Positions 1 to 9,590 are shown, counted from the first letter of the stretch. The stretch is DNA of 64,000 nucleotides from Mucilaginibacter frigoritolerans (GCF_007830615.1 NZ_VLLI01000012.1:150376-214375), one strand, 5' to 3'. Notes: generated by a model from the sequence alone, not told the origin. Program-made: numbers and translations.

Positions 1-320
1 AACTCAACATGGTGCTCATCAATATAACGGGTAATAACGTTTTTTAAAAATCCAACCCCGCAAATGGTGTTTACCTCCACGTCCTTAAACTCATCTTTAC
101 TGGTATAGGTAGCTGCCCACTCTTTCAGAGCTTCTTTTTTATTGTTATAATAATCATCAATAAATATGGCATTGTAGGTATTATTATTGATGCCTTCGGT
201 AGGATGTATAGCATGTAAAACGCACACCTCCATGTTTAATATTTTGGCTAAATGTAAAGCATATTCCATGGCATTACCTGCACTATTGGAGAAATCGCTT
301 GCTACAAGTATTTGTTTCAT
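1..320 (-). CDS. Universal stress protein (UspA family), N-terminal part, runs off the left edge
   Basis: The minus-strand frame opens with ATG at 320 and stays open to the window edge (106 codons seen). The start, MKQILVASDFSNSAGNAMEY, is the classic first strand and helix of a UspA domain, followed by a second strand with VLHAIHPTEG. Usp proteins are small nucleotide-binding proteins made under starvation and other stress; Bacteroidota versions often carry two tandem domains of about 270 residues, so most of the gene is probably outside. It is read in the same direction as the phosphate transporter upstream, with 46 bases between them, so co-transcription is possible. Family assignment is from the N-terminal pattern only; whether it binds ATP cannot be judged because the G-rich loop lies beyond the edge. 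Confidence 0.8.
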   Translation of the reverse strand, partial: MKQILVASDFSNSAGNAMEYALHLAKILNMEVCVLHAIHPTEGINNNTYNAIFIDDYYNNKKEALKEWAATYTSKDEFKDVEVNTICGVGFLKNVITRYIDEHHVE

Positions 321-366
321 TTTTTTAGAACTTTAAGTTACATTAAATGCGTTAAAAAATTACTAC

Positions 367-1788
367 TTAAATAAATAAGTGAAAGAACATAAAAAGCAAA
401 AACGCTAAAATTATAGCTACCGGCAGAGTTAATATCCAGGCCATAGCAATACTTTTTAATGTTCCATTATTTAAGTTACTGGTACCACCTGAGGCAACCA
501 TTGATCCGGCAATACCGCTCGATAGTACGTGTGTTGTACTAACCGGTAAGCCCGCCCAGGTACTTAAACCTATGGTAGACGCAGCAACAATTTCGGCGGT
601 TGCTCCCTGTGCATAGTTTAAATGCTCATTCCCAATCTTTTCACCAATGGTTACTACTATTCTTTTCCAGCCTACCATTGTACCAATACCTAAAGAAATG
701 GATATGGTTGCAATAACCCATATTGGTGCAAAATCTGTAATTCCGGTTAAATCTTTATTAGCTATAGTTAAAACAGCTTTATCTTCATTAGCAAGTATAA
801 TTTTTTTGCTGCTCATTACTTCTGTAATTCCTTTGGTAACGCTTTTTATCTCCTTACGGAACAAATATGTTTTAGCAGTATCTTTAGGATTATTACTGGC
901 CAGCATCGTTTTTGTTTTGATGATGGATGAATCCAATTTAAGCAATATCCCTTTGGCTACCGGATCTGTAGCTGAATTCTTGCTGATCACCTGTTCTGTT
1001 TTATTTAACGACAGTAAGATCTTATCGTTTGATATAGAGTGATTAACTGCAAACTTTGCAGGCAAAAATGCTATAAGGATAAGCATTAACAAGCCCACAC
1101 CTTTTTGTCCGTCATTGCTTCCGTGAAAAAAACTCACCAGCGTACAGGTAGTGATCAATAATAAACGTACTAGAATGGGTGGTTTATCATTCTCACCTTG
1201 TGGTATATGAAATAAAGCTTTTGCCTTTAACACATTTTTAATAAACCACATCAGCCCCGCCGCTGCACCAAAACCAATAAGTGGCGAAATAATTAGTGAT
1301 GTACCTATTTCGCCTGCTTTTGACCAGTTTACGCCAATGCCACCATAATATAAAGTAAATGCTAAGCTTGCTCCTATCATTGCCCCTATTAAGGTGTGCG
1401 AACTTGAACAAGGTATACCCAAATACCAGGTACCTAAATTCCACACTATTGAGGCTAACAAAACAGCCAGCACCATGCAGGCACCAACATTTACGGGAAG
1501 CTTCATCAAATCATCAAGAGGTAATAGTTTTAATATACCCATTGCAACACCTACCCCACCAAGAAAAACGCCCAGGAAATTAAAAAAACCCGACCAGGGT
1601 ATAGCAACAACGGGCTTCAGTGCCTTGGTATAAATCACCGTTGCAACGGCGTTTGCAGTATCGTGAAAGCCATTTACAAACTCAAAGCCTACAACGGCCA
1701 ATAAGCATATAAAAAAAACGATCAGAATTGAACCGCCCAAATTAACCTCGCCTAAAAAAGGGAGGACGATTGCGTTTAATAAGTGCAT
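367..1788 (-). CDS. PiT-family inorganic phosphate transporter
   Basis: A 473-residue multi-spanning membrane protein. The two duplicated PiT signatures are visible: NGFHDTANAVAT at residues 39-50 and FHGSNDGQKGVG near residue 220, each at the start of a half of the inverted-repeat fold. PiT proteins import inorganic phosphate (as metal-phosphate) with a cation gradient. Between the two halves, roughly residues 240-350, is a long polar lysine- and serine-rich insert rather than membrane helix; similar cytoplasmic loops of variable length occur in the family. The C-terminal half has GLSTWAGLPVSTTHVL, matching the first half's GIPCSSSHTLIG. No PhoU-like partner (often beside pit in bacteria) is visible here. 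Confidence 0.93.
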   Translation of the reverse strand: MHLLNAIVLPFLGEVNLGGSILIVFFICLLAVVGFEFVNGFHDTANAVATVIYTKALKPVVAIPWSGFFNFLGVFLGGVGVAMGILKLLPLDDLMKLPVNVGACMVLAVLLASIVWNLGTWYLGIPCSSSHTLIGAMIGASLAFTLYYGGIGVNWSKAGEIGTSLIISPLIGFGAAAGLMWFIKNVLKAKALFHIPQGENDKPPILVRLLLITTCTLVSFFHGSNDGQKGVGLLMLILIAFLPAKFAVNHSISNDKILLSLNKTEQVISKNSATDPVAKGILLKLDSSIIKTKTMLASNNPKDTAKTYLFRKEIKSVTKGITEVMSSKKIILANEDKAVLTIANKDLTGITDFAPIWVIATISISLGIGTMVGWKRIVVTIGEKIGNEHLNYAQGATAEIVAASTIGLSTWAGLPVSTTHVLSSGIAGSMVASGGTSNLNNGTLKSIAMAWILTLPVAIILAFLLFMFFHLFI

Positions 1789-1961
1789 AATTTTTCAGCT
1801 TTTTTTTGAGAGATATGAATCAGGTTATACTAAAAATTAATTTATCACTCAAAGAAATAGATAAGAGTTGTATTTGCTGAAAAATTCTGATTACCAAATT
1901 ATTATGTTATTATTCAATTAGTGTTACTGTTATATTTCCACTATCAAAAAAACTATTAAAC

Positions 1962-1993
1962 AAAAACAGCAGCCCAATTTGGACCGCTGTTTT
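1962..1993 (-). terminator. Rho-independent terminator of the FMN reductase gene
   Basis: Arms AAAAACAGC (1962-1970) and GCTGTTTTT (1985-1993) are perfectly complementary around a 14-base loop, which can itself pair CC with GG. Read on the minus strand the stem is followed by a T-run, and it sits 28 bases past the stop of the gene at 2021-2593. Confidence 0.8.
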
Positions 1994-2020
1994 TATGCGT
2001 TTCTGAACTTAAAAAATGCT

Positions 2021-2593
2021 TTATTTATCTTCTTTAATAATTTTCAATCCTTTTGCATAACGCGCCAACTGATTAAACATAATTTTTGAAGCAGCAGTAA
2101 GTTTTTCGTCACCTACAAACACTCCTTCTTCTGTAAGATATTGGTTATATAATGGAATATTCACCATTTCAGAAAGAGATACTGTTTTTAGTGAAAGCAA
2201 ATCTGACTTAAGGCTCATAACAGCTCTGACACCGGCAAATGGACCGGCAGAATAACTTACAATACCGGCAGGTTTATACGCCCACTCATGTACCAGGTAT
2301 TCCAAAGCATTTTTTAATGATGCGGGATAGCTATAATCATATTCGGCGGTTACAAAAACAAAGGCATCAGCCTCTTCAATTTTGGCACTCCACTGTTTGG
2401 TATGCTCATGTTCATATTGCTTCATTACAGGGTGAATAGCCTCGTTCATTAACGGCAGGTTTATTTCACCCAAATCCAGAAATTCTACTTCAAAACCACC
2501 GTGTTTGGCAGCTTCGTCAACTATCCACTTGGCTATAACCGGTCCTTTTCTACCCGGACGTACGGTTGATGATATAACTTTTAATTTAAACAT
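2021..2593 (-). CDS. NAD(P)H-dependent FMN reductase-like flavodoxin-fold oxidoreductase
   Basis: 190 residues, the usual length for the family. The N-terminus has the FMN phosphate-binding loop SSTVRPGRKG (residues 8-17), and the middle has the conserved strand-turn FVTAEYDYSYPASLKNALEYL (about 101-121), typical of NADPH-dependent FMN reductases and related quinone/azo reductases. It should reduce flavin or a small electrophile using NAD(P)H in the cytosol. It stands alone, with a promoter-like element at 2642-2649 and a terminator just after it. The natural substrate cannot be read from sequence. Confidence 0.88.
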   Translation of the reverse strand: MFKLKVISSTVRPGRKGPVIAKWIVDEAAKHGGFEVEFLDLGEINLPLMNEAIHPVMKQYEHEHTKQWSAKIEEADAFVFVTAEYDYSYPASLKNALEYLVHEWAYKPAGIVSYSAGPFAGVRAVMSLKSDLLSLKTVSLSEMVNIPLYNQYLTEEGVFVGDEKLTAASKIMFNQLARYAKGLKIIKEDK

Positions 2594-2641
2594 TATTTGT
2601 ATCTAATTTTCTGACTCTTTTTCTGAAATATTCAGCGAGAA

Positions 2642-2649
2642 CAAAAGTA
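2642..2649 (-). promoter_or_regulatory. Bacteroidota-type -7 element of the FMN reductase gene
   Basis: The minus strand reads TACTTTTG, an exact match to TAnnTTTG, 49 bases before the ATG at 2593. No clear -33 element was seen. Confidence 0.5.
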
Positions 2650-2762
2650 TCAGAATACCATCTAAAAAATTAAGCTATTCCATAAGTTTACAATGCACAA
2701 ACATGTGTGTTGCAACATTAATTATTAAAAAGAAGCAGTAACTTGAAAATTTGGTCATAAAA

Positions 2763-2796
2763 AAAAGCGTAAAACATATATATGTTTTACGCTTTT
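2763..2796 (-). terminator. Perfectly palindromic terminator after the small DUF3606-like gene
   Basis: A 34-base perfect palindrome with arms AAAAGCGTAAAACATAT pairing with their complement. On the minus strand it ends in a run of six T and begins 21 bases beyond the stop codon of the gene at 2817-3017. The symmetry means it could also stop transcription from the other side. Confidence 0.85.
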
Positions 2797-2816
2797 AAAT
2801 GTTTTATATAAATACT

Positions 2817-3017
2817 TTAAACAGCGAATGCATTATTTTTAATATTAGCCGCTATAATTTTAGCTGTAATACTGATATTGTTTGCTGCCTGTTTTAATTC
2901 TTCGGCAGTAACACCGTATTTTTTTGCCCAATACTCGTCGTTGTAATTGTCAAGTATCTGGTTATATTCCTTTTTCTGCTCTTCTGTTTTAATTGTAGTT
3001 TCCATGTGTTGATGCAT
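2817..3017 (-). CDS. Small DUF3606-like protein
   Basis: 66 residues with the pattern YNDEYWAKKYGVTAEELKQA followed by a hydrophobic helix, which resembles DUF3606 proteins (EVRYW-x-KKFGVTEEQL-x-EAV), a family of small stress-associated proteins of unknown function in Bacteroidota and Proteobacteria. The start could be the first Met (3017) or Met5 (3005); the conserved part begins later so this does not change the call. It has its own strong terminator and is probably monocistronic. Confidence 0.6.
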   Translation of the reverse strand: MHQHMETTIKTEEQKKEYNQILDNYNDEYWAKKYGVTAEELKQAANNISITAKIIAANIKNNAFAV

Positions 3018-3258
3018 TTAAGTGTGAAACAATTATGTATCCGGAAGTTTTATTTTACAAATTGAGTTTCCTCAATAATTTATCTTGTTGTGTTGATTAA
3101 TAATAACTTAACAAAAGTAAGCCTGGTAGATTAACTAACTATGCTTTTAATGTTAATTTAATGTTAACACTGTCATATTTAAATGACAATCATACGCCTA
3201 AAGGCATCTTTTTTTATTATATCAAAGTTAATAGCTATCCACCAATATTTATAAAAAA

Positions 3259-3284
3259 GGCCTCCGGAGTATTCTCCGAAGGCC
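3259..3284 (-). terminator. Terminator of the RND efflux operon
   Basis: GGCCTCCGGAG (3259-3269) pairs with CTCCGAAGGCC (3274-3284) with one mismatch and a four-base loop; on the minus strand six T follow (A-run 3253-3258). It lies 22 bases beyond the stop of the outer-membrane factor gene. Confidence 0.88.
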
Positions 3285-3306
3285 CGTCAAAAAAATCACT
3301 CACACG

Positions 3307-4716
3307 TTATCTCCATCCACCGCCTAAAGAGCGGTAAAGATCTGAAACTGCATTCAGCTCATCTCTTTTGACAGAAGCCAGATCCAGTTCGCTCTGTAAC
3401 ACATTACTTTGAGCGGTAATTACTTCAAGATAGGTGGCCATACCATTTTTAAACAACAGATTTGCATTTGATGTAGCATGCTGTAGAGTACTTACCCTGT
3501 TGGCAGCTATATCCTGCTGTACTTTCAGTTTTTCAATTTTCACCAGCGCATCTGATACCTCACCCACCGCATTTAAAACTGATTGCCTAAACTGCAATAC
3601 CGCTTTATCTCTTTGCACTTCTGCTACTTCGTACTGGGTTTTTAATTGTTTATGCTCCAACAATGGCTGTGCAATGCTGCCTGCAACAATTCCGAATATG
3701 GATGCCGGAATATTAAACCAACTGCTGGCCTTAAAAGATTCCAAGCCACCGCTGGCTGTGATCCGCAGATCCGGGTACATGGCAGCTTTGTTAATACCTA
3801 CATTGTTGTTGGCTATAACCAGTTGCAATTCGGCGCTTTTTACATCGGGCCTGCGGCTTACCAAAGCTATCGGCAATCCTGTTGATATATTTGCAGGAAT
3901 GGTCATTTCGTCTAGTTTTACCGTACGGGCAATTTTATCAGGCAGGCTGCCAGTTAAAATTCTCAGCGCATTTTCCTGGATGGCAATATTCTGCTCAAAC
4001 TGCGGCACTAATTCGGCAGCCGACTGTAATTGAGCCTCCTGCTGTTGCACAGCTAGCAAAGTAACCTGTCCGGCATCATATTGTAAGCGGATAATACGTA
4101 AAGTACTGTCGTTAAGTCTTACATTACTATGTGCAATATCCAGCTGGGCATCCAGCATCAATAGGTTATAATACCCCTGTGATACATTGGCCACCAACGT
4201 AGTTTGTATAGCATTTTTAGCCTCTTCGGTTTGCAGATAAGTAGCAAAAGCAGCTTTTTTCTGATCGCGGATCTTACCCCATATATCAGCTTCCCATGAT
4301 ACATCAAGGCCAACCAAATAATCTTCAACATGGTTTGGAAGCCCATATTGCGCTAAACTCAATCCGTTCAACGTATTTAATGAAGAACGGGTGGTATTTG
4401 CTGTAACGCTAAGATCGGCAGTAGGTACATTATTCCATTTTGTTTGCTTAAACAGCAATTGCGAAGCTTCAATATTTTTAACCGCTATCTGCATATCGTA
4501 ATTTCTCACAATCGCGCTGTCAATCAATTTTTGAAGGGTAGCATCAGCAAAAAAGCTTTTCCATTGTATATCAGCAATGCTGCTGGTATCTTTTGCTGCA
4601 GCCGCATTCCTGAACGTATCCGGCAGGTCGGGCTTGGGCGTTTTTACATCTTTCGAAACTTTGCAGGCGCTTAGTACTACCAGTAATAAAGCAAACCCGC
4701 TAATATATTTTTTCAT
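3307..4716 (-). CDS. TolC/OprM-family outer-membrane efflux lipoprotein
   Basis: 469 residues, the usual size for NodT-type RND outer-membrane factors. A lipoprotein signal ends in VVLSAC with Cys18 as the lipidated residue. Two tandem repeats of the TolC fold follow, including RPDVKSAELQLVIANNNVGI and the end motif DLYRSLGGGW, which are family hallmarks. It forms the outer-membrane channel for the pump encoded just upstream (adaptor 8116-9252, pump 4821-8036). A 104-base gap with an inverted repeat separates it from the pump gene, so its level may be tuned separately. Confidence 0.95.
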   Translation of the reverse strand: MKKYISGFALLLVVLSACKVSKDVKTPKPDLPDTFRNAAAAKDTSSIADIQWKSFFADATLQKLIDSAIVRNYDMQIAVKNIEASQLLFKQTKWNNVPTADLSVTANTTRSSLNTLNGLSLAQYGLPNHVEDYLVGLDVSWEADIWGKIRDQKKAAFATYLQTEEAKNAIQTTLVANVSQGYYNLLMLDAQLDIAHSNVRLNDSTLRIIRLQYDAGQVTLLAVQQQEAQLQSAAELVPQFEQNIAIQENALRILTGSLPDKIARTVKLDEMTIPANISTGLPIALVSRRPDVKSAELQLVIANNNVGINKAAMYPDLRITASGGLESFKASSWFNIPASIFGIVAGSIAQPLLEHKQLKTQYEVAEVQRDKAVLQFRQSVLNAVGEVSDALVKIEKLKVQQDIAANRVSTLQHATSNANLLFKNGMATYLEVITAQSNVLQSELDLASVKRDELNAVSDLYRSLGGGWR

Positions 4717-4770
4717 TGTGTTTTAATTCTTTAATTGTGCATTCAAACTGTTCAGTAAATCGCAAAGCTT

Positions 4771-4807
4771 ACTCACCCTGGCAATCACATCGATTGACCG
4801 GGTGAGT
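4771..4807. repeat. Inverted repeat between pump and outer-membrane factor genes
   Basis: ACTCACCC (4771-4778) and GGGTGAGT (4800-4807) are perfectly complementary, loop 21 bases, placed directly after the pump stop codon at 4821. There is no T-run, so it looks like an mRNA-stabilising or processing hairpin rather than a terminator. Confidence 0.5.
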
Positions 4808-4820
4808 TATTAGCGATCAC

Positions 4821-7800
4821 TTATGCTGTTACTTCATCTTTCAACTCCGCAACTGAATGTCCGTTCATATGATCATGTGCATAGCTATTATTCAATACTG
4901 CCAATGGCACCCCTGTTATGCGTTCCTGCAACGACTGGAAGATTACGAACAATACCGGGATAATAAATAAGCCCAATAATACGCCCGAAACCATCCCTCC
5001 TGCTGCACCGATACTAATAGAGTGGTTACCCTGTGCTGAAGGGCCTGTAGCAATACTCATCGGGAACAAACCGAACACAAAGGCCATTGAAGTCATAATA
5101 ATTGGACGGAGTCTTAACCGCGCTGCCTCAATAGCTGCTGCAACCAATGGCTGCCCGGCCTTACGGCGCTGTACAGCAAACTCCACAATCAAGATGGCAT
5201 TTTTAGCCAGCAAACCGATGAGCATAATCAAAGCTACCTGTACGTAGATGTTATTTTCGATACCAGTTAAACCTAATACCACAAACACACCCAAAATACC
5301 TGTTGGAATTGAAAGTATTACAGCTAATGGCAATATATAACTTTCATACTGAGCTGATAATAAGAAATATACAAAAATCAAACACAGCATAAATATAATA
5401 GCCGACTGACCACCTGACGAAATTTCTTCGCGGGTTTGACCAGAGAACTCATATGAATATCCTGAAGGCAATTGCTCTTTGGCTGTTTCCTCAATGGCTT
5501 TAATAGCATCACCTGAGCTATAACCAGGTTTGGGGATAGCATTAATTTCGATGGAATTAAACAGGTTAAAACGTGAAGCTGTTTCAGAACCGTAAACGCG
5601 GGTTAGTTTAACCAGCGTATTGATAGGTACGCTCTCGCCCTTATTATTCTTAACAAATACCCGGTTAATTGTTGACGGATCGGTCCTGTCCGCAATATCT
5701 GCCTGAACAATTACACGGTAATATTTACCAAAACGGTTAAAATCTGATGCCTGTGCAGTACCAAAGTATGCCTGCATAGTTGAAAGGATATCTCTAACAC
5801 TTACACCCAACTGATTAGCCTTTTCATCATCAACCTCTAACTGTAACTGAGGATAATCGGCTTTATAAGAAGTGAAAGCATAGGCGATTGCCGGTTTAGC
5901 CATCAGTTTGCCGATAAAGTTGTTAGCAACACCGCTAAATTTATCCAGCCTGCCATTTGTTTTATCCTGCAGCACCACGTCCATCGCTTCTACGTTACTA
6001 AACCCTGGCACAGTTGGAAAACTGAACACAAAGAACGTACCGCCTGGTATGCCAGCTAATTTACCTCTAACTATATTTTGTATATCATCAATATTCTTTA
6101 CTGCGCCTCTTTCATCAGTCGGTTTTAACAATAAGAAAATTACACCAGCAGACGGACTGCTTGATTGTGTTAAAAAGTTAAAACCAGATAACGCCGTAAC
6201 AAATCTTGACGATGGTAAAGTTTTAAGCTGATCTTCAGCCTGTTTGAAAATTTTGTTAGTACCACTTAAAGAAGTTCCTGATGGTGTACTAACAGCTATA
6301 GCCACAAAACCCTGATCCTCGGTAGGAATAAAGCCCGTTTTTGTTCTGTTTACCAGGTAAACAGTAAGTGCTATAACCAACACTAATCCGCCTATGCTCA
6401 GCCATTTTTTATTGATCAGGAATTTTAAGCCCCCTACATATCTGTTGGTCACATAATTAAAACCACCATTAAAGCCGGCATAAAATTTTTCTACAAAACC
6501 TTTTTTAGGTGCATCATGACCATCTGCGCTATGTTTGTTCTTTAAAAACAAGGCAGCCAAAGCCGGACTTAAAGTTAAAGCGTTAACAGCTGATATAACA
6601 ATAGCTATAGCCATGGTTAATGCAAACTGCCGGTAAAATATACCTGTTGAACCCGTCATGAAACTAACCGGTAAAAACACGGCTGCCATAACCAATGTAA
6701 TAGATATAATGGCACCCGTAATTTCGTGCATTGCCCCGGTAGTTGCCGCTTTCGGGGTAAGCCCCGGGTTGTGCTCCATTTTGGCGTGAACGGCCTCTAC
6801 CACCACAATGGCATCATCCACCACAATACCTATTGCCAGCACCAGTGCAAACAGGGTTAAAAGGTTAACAGAGAAGCCAAACAGGTTCATGAAGAAGAAG
6901 GTACCGATAATGGCCACAGGAACTGCTATAGCCGGGATCAATGTAGACCTGAAATCCTGAAGGAAAAGAAATACTACCAAAAACACCAATATAAAGGCTT
7001 CTATCAAAGTATGTTCAACCTGGTTGATTGATTCATCAAGATCGGTTTTGGTACGATAAAACTGGTTGTATTTGATGCCAACAGGAAAATCCTTTGACAA
7101 TTTCACCATCAGCTTATCAATATTAATCTGAATTTCGTTGGCGTTTGATCCTGACAGTTGTATGATACCGATGATGATACCGTCGTGTCCGTTCAGGTTA
7201 CTTACGCTGTTATAAGAATACGCACCCAGTTCAACACGGGCTACATCTTTTAAACGCAATACAGAACCATCAGCATTTGCCCGGATAGCAATGTTCTGAT
7301 ATTCTTCTGGTTGGGTAAGTTTACCTTTATATTTAATTACGTATTCAAAAGCCTCATCACTGCGCTCGCCAAATTTACCAGGAGCGGCTTCGAGGTTTTT
7401 GTCCTGTATCGCAGCCGTCACTTCGGCAGGCGTAACATTGTGGGCAGCCATTTGACTTGGATTAAGCCAAACACGCATAGAATAATCCTTAACACCACCA
7501 AATATACTGGCAGAACCTACACCCGGGATACGTTTCATTTCGGGGATGATGTTGATCTGCGCATAGTTGGCTACAAAGGTTTGATCGTATTTTTTGGGAT
7601 CATCGGAGTAGATAGCCATAGCGCCAATGAAGCTATTTTGCTGCTTTGTAGTGGTTATACCATATTGTACAACCTCTGCAGGTAACTGGCTTGTAGCCTG
7701 TGACACACGATTTTGAACATTTACTGCCGCCTGATCGGGATCGGTGCCTTGTTTAAAATAAACAGTGATACCCAATGAACCGTCGTTACTGGCAGTGGAA

Positions 7801-8036
7801 GTCATATAGGTCATATTTTCCACACCGTTAATAGCTTCTTCTAACGAAGGCGTTACGGAACGTAAAATGGTCTCGGCATTGGCACCCGGATAAACGGCAG
7901 ACACCAGTACTGCCGGAGGGGCAATATTCGGAAACCGCTCTAAAGGCAATTTCGTTAGACCTAATATCCCAACTATCACCAAAAGGATGGAGATAACTGT
8001 TGAGAGCACCGGTCTTTCTATAAATTTCTGAAACAT
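4821..8036 (-). CDS. HAE1-family RND multidrug efflux pump (AcrB-like)
   Basis: 1071 residues, the standard AcrB/MexB length, with two halves of six membrane helices and two large periplasmic loops. Proton-relay residues are in place: the paired Asp in GIVVDDAIVVVEAV (TM4) and the Lys in GLLAKNAILIVEFA (TM10). The N-terminus FIERPVLSTVISILLVIVG is typical. It is a proton-driven exporter of hydrophobic compounds, assembling with the adaptor and outer-membrane factor on either side in one operon. Substrates cannot be predicted. Confidence 0.97.
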   Translation of the reverse strand: MFQKFIERPVLSTVISILLVIVGILGLTKLPLERFPNIAPPAVLVSAVYPGANAETILRSVTPSLEEAINGVENMTYMTSTASNDGSLGITVYFKQGTDPDQAAVNVQNRVSQATSQLPAEVVQYGITTTKQQNSFIGAMAIYSDDPKKYDQTFVANYAQINIIPEMKRIPGVGSASIFGGVKDYSMRVWLNPSQMAAHNVTPAEVTAAIQDKNLEAAPGKFGERSDEAFEYVIKYKGKLTQPEEYQNIAIRANADGSVLRLKDVARVELGAYSYNSVSNLNGHDGIIIGIIQLSGSNANEIQINIDKLMVKLSKDFPVGIKYNQFYRTKTDLDESINQVEHTLIEAFILVFLVVFLFLQDFRSTLIPAIAVPVAIIGTFFFMNLFGFSVNLLTLFALVLAIGIVVDDAIVVVEAVHAKMEHNPGLTPKAATTGAMHEITGAIISITLVMAAVFLPVSFMTGSTGIFYRQFALTMAIAIVISAVNALTLSPALAALFLKNKHSADGHDAPKKGFVEKFYAGFNGGFNYVTNRYVGGLKFLINKKWLSIGGLVLVIALTVYLVNRTKTGFIPTEDQGFVAIAVSTPSGTSLSGTNKIFKQAEDQLKTLPSSRFVTALSGFNFLTQSSSPSAGVIFLLLKPTDERGAVKNIDDIQNIVRGKLAGIPGGTFFVFSFPTVPGFSNVEAMDVVLQDKTNGRLDKFSGVANNFIGKLMAKPAIAYAFTSYKADYPQLQLEVDDEKANQLGVSVRDILSTMQAYFGTAQASDFNRFGKYYRVIVQADIADRTDPSTINRVFVKNNKGESVPINTLVKLTRVYGSETASRFNLFNSIEINAIPKPGYSSGDAIKAIEETAKEQLPSGYSYEFSGQTREEISSGGQSAIIFMLCLIFVYFLLSAQYESYILPLAVILSIPTGILGVFVVLGLTGIENNIYVQVALIMLIGLLAKNAILIVEFAVQRRKAGQPLVAAAIEAARLRLRPIIMTSMAFVFGLFPMSIATGPSAQGNHSISIGAAGGMVSGVLLGLFIIPVLFVIFQSLQERITGVPLAVLNNSYAHDHMNGHSVAELKDEVTA

Positions 8037-8062
8037 AACGTTTGTTTTAGTATAAGTTTAAT

Positions 8063-8109
8063 TTGCCTTACGCTGTATCCTGCAAAACCAGGTAATTTAC
8101 ATAAGGCAA
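8063..8109. repeat. Inverted repeat between adaptor and pump genes
   Basis: TTGCCTTA (8063-8070) and TAAGGCAA (8102-8109) are perfectly complementary with a 31-base loop, in the 79-base gap right after the adaptor stop. No T-run. It parallels the hairpin in the next gap of the same operon. Confidence 0.4.
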
Positions 8110-8115
8110 TACATA

Positions 8116-9252
8116 TTAATTTTTAGAAACAGCTGCAACTTTATCAGTAGCCTTTACAGGTTGTATAACCTGTCCTTCCTGTAAATGGTCAAAGCCGCTT
8201 AATACAATCTGGTCACCGACTTTTACACCATCTTTAACCAAATAATTGCCGCCGCTTTTACCTACAATAACAATAGGCTGTTTTTTAACTTTATTGCTGT
8301 CAGCAACGGTAAACACAAAGACCTTGTCCTGCATTTCAACAGTGGCCGATTGAGGAACAATCAATGCATCATTATGCAATTGGCTCAACCTAACTTTTCC
8401 GGTATTGCCAGAGCGTAAAAGGCCCTGTGCATTAGGGAAGCTTGCCCTTAAAGTGATAGCGCCGGTAGTTTTATCAAACTGACCGTCAATCATATCAATT
8501 TTGCCGGTACTGCCATATGAAGTATTATCAGCCAGTAATAAAGTTACTGATGGCAGGTGTTTTAATTTATCATTTAAAGTTTCACCCGGATATTGTTCTT
8601 TAAAGTTTACAAAATCCTTTTCGCTCAATGAAAAATATACGTGAACGTTGTGCACATCTGATAAAAGGGTTAATGCATCAACATCAGCCGGGGCAACTAA
8701 ACTTCCTTGTTTCTTTGCTAATCTGCCTATGTAACCATTTACAGGTGCTTTTATTAAGGTATAACCTAAATTGATCTCGGCAGTTGAAACAGTTGCTTTT
8801 GCCTGTTCCATATTTGATTTAGCCACCTGGTAGGTCGCTTTTGCAGTTTTTAACTGGTAGTCAGATACCACTTTGTTTTGAACCAGCGGTGTTAACTTGT
8901 CAATTTCTAACTGGGCATTTGCCACAGCAGCTTCTGTAGCATGTAAGTTGGCTTCGGCATTGTTATATGCAGCGCGGTAAGGCAAATCATTTATTTTAAA
9001 TAATGGTTCACCTTCGCTTACTTTAGCGCCTTCGTCAACAAATACTTTATCTAAAGTACCGCTTACCTGCGGGCGTATTTCAACGTTAACAGTACCTTCT
9101 ACCGATGCAGGGTATTCCTGGTAAGTAGTATCGGTTCCGGTAACTATGCTTGATACCGGCAATGCCGGTGGTGGTGGCGCAACAGGCGCCGTTTGTTTTG
9201 ATGAGCAACTGTATAGTGCAAGCACAATGAGTGCTAAAGAGAGACTTTTCAT
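8116..9252 (-). CDS. RND periplasmic adaptor (membrane fusion) lipoprotein, AcrA-like
   Basis: 378 residues. A lipobox LYSC places the lipid anchor at Cys16. The order of domains is that of AcrA/MexA: lipoyl half (VEIRPQVSGTLDKVFVDEGA), an alpha-helical hairpin (about residues 100-165), second lipoyl half (IKAPVNGYIGRLAKKQGSLV), beta-barrel (LRSGNTGKVRL) and a membrane-proximal domain. It bridges pump and outer-membrane channel. As the first gene of the operon its upstream region carries the operator palindromes at 9347-9378. Confidence 0.95.
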   Translation of the reverse strand: MKSLSLALIVLALYSCSSKQTAPVAPPPPALPVSSIVTGTDTTYQEYPASVEGTVNVEIRPQVSGTLDKVFVDEGAKVSEGEPLFKINDLPYRAAYNNAEANLHATEAAVANAQLEIDKLTPLVQNKVVSDYQLKTAKATYQVAKSNMEQAKATVSTAEINLGYTLIKAPVNGYIGRLAKKQGSLVAPADVDALTLLSDVHNVHVYFSLSEKDFVNFKEQYPGETLNDKLKHLPSVTLLLADNTSYGSTGKIDMIDGQFDKTTGAITLRASFPNAQGLLRSGNTGKVRLSQLHNDALIVPQSATVEMQDKVFVFTVADSNKVKKQPIVIVGKSGGNYLVKDGVKVGDQIVLSGFDHLQEGQVIQPVKATDKVAAVSKN

Positions 9253-9590
9253 GTTTGATTAATTAAAATTTGTTGTTGTTTTGATATATGATTTGGTATT
9301 AAGTTCATTAGCAACACACTGCACAGCAGGCAGTAGTATTGATTGATTTAACAGTGTTAAATTGTTTAACATTGTTAATTAAGTGGGCGTGGGTTTGAGT
9401 TGTTGTTTCCATAGTTTTCTGTATTTAGTTCAAAATATTTTATGGTTGGCGGCGCCAGTATTTCACGCCGTCGTTTGTTATTTAAAGCAAATATTGATCA
9501 TTTATAAGGGTATTAAAACCCGTTTCTTGCTTATTTCAGATGATTAAATTATCAGGGTGATATTAATTTACACTTGCTTTTTATTAAAAT
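9253..9590. other. 338-base intergenic region of the efflux operon
   Basis: Lies between the adaptor start and the regulator stop. It holds the operator palindromes (9347-9378) and no reading frame I would call. A G+C-rich patch near 9450-9475 has a weak GGCGGCG/CGCCGTC pairing. The efflux promoter should lie here, but I saw no clean TAnnTTTG. Confidence 0.5.
9347..9378. promoter_or_regulatory. Two adjacent TetR-type operator palindromes upstream of the efflux operon
   Basis: TTTAACAGTGTTAAA (9347-9361) is a perfect 7-1-7 inverted repeat and TTAACATTGTTAA (9366-9378) a perfect 6-1-6 one, almost touching. The 22-base block 9357-9378 matches 19 of 22 positions with 10206-10227 upstream of the TetR gene. 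Shared sites before the regulator and the pump operon are the expected layout for a repressor controlling both. Confidence 0.7.

Noticed and set aside
7311..7685. Long plus-strand frames antisense to the efflux pump gene
   Set aside because: Shadows of the RND pump coding frame.
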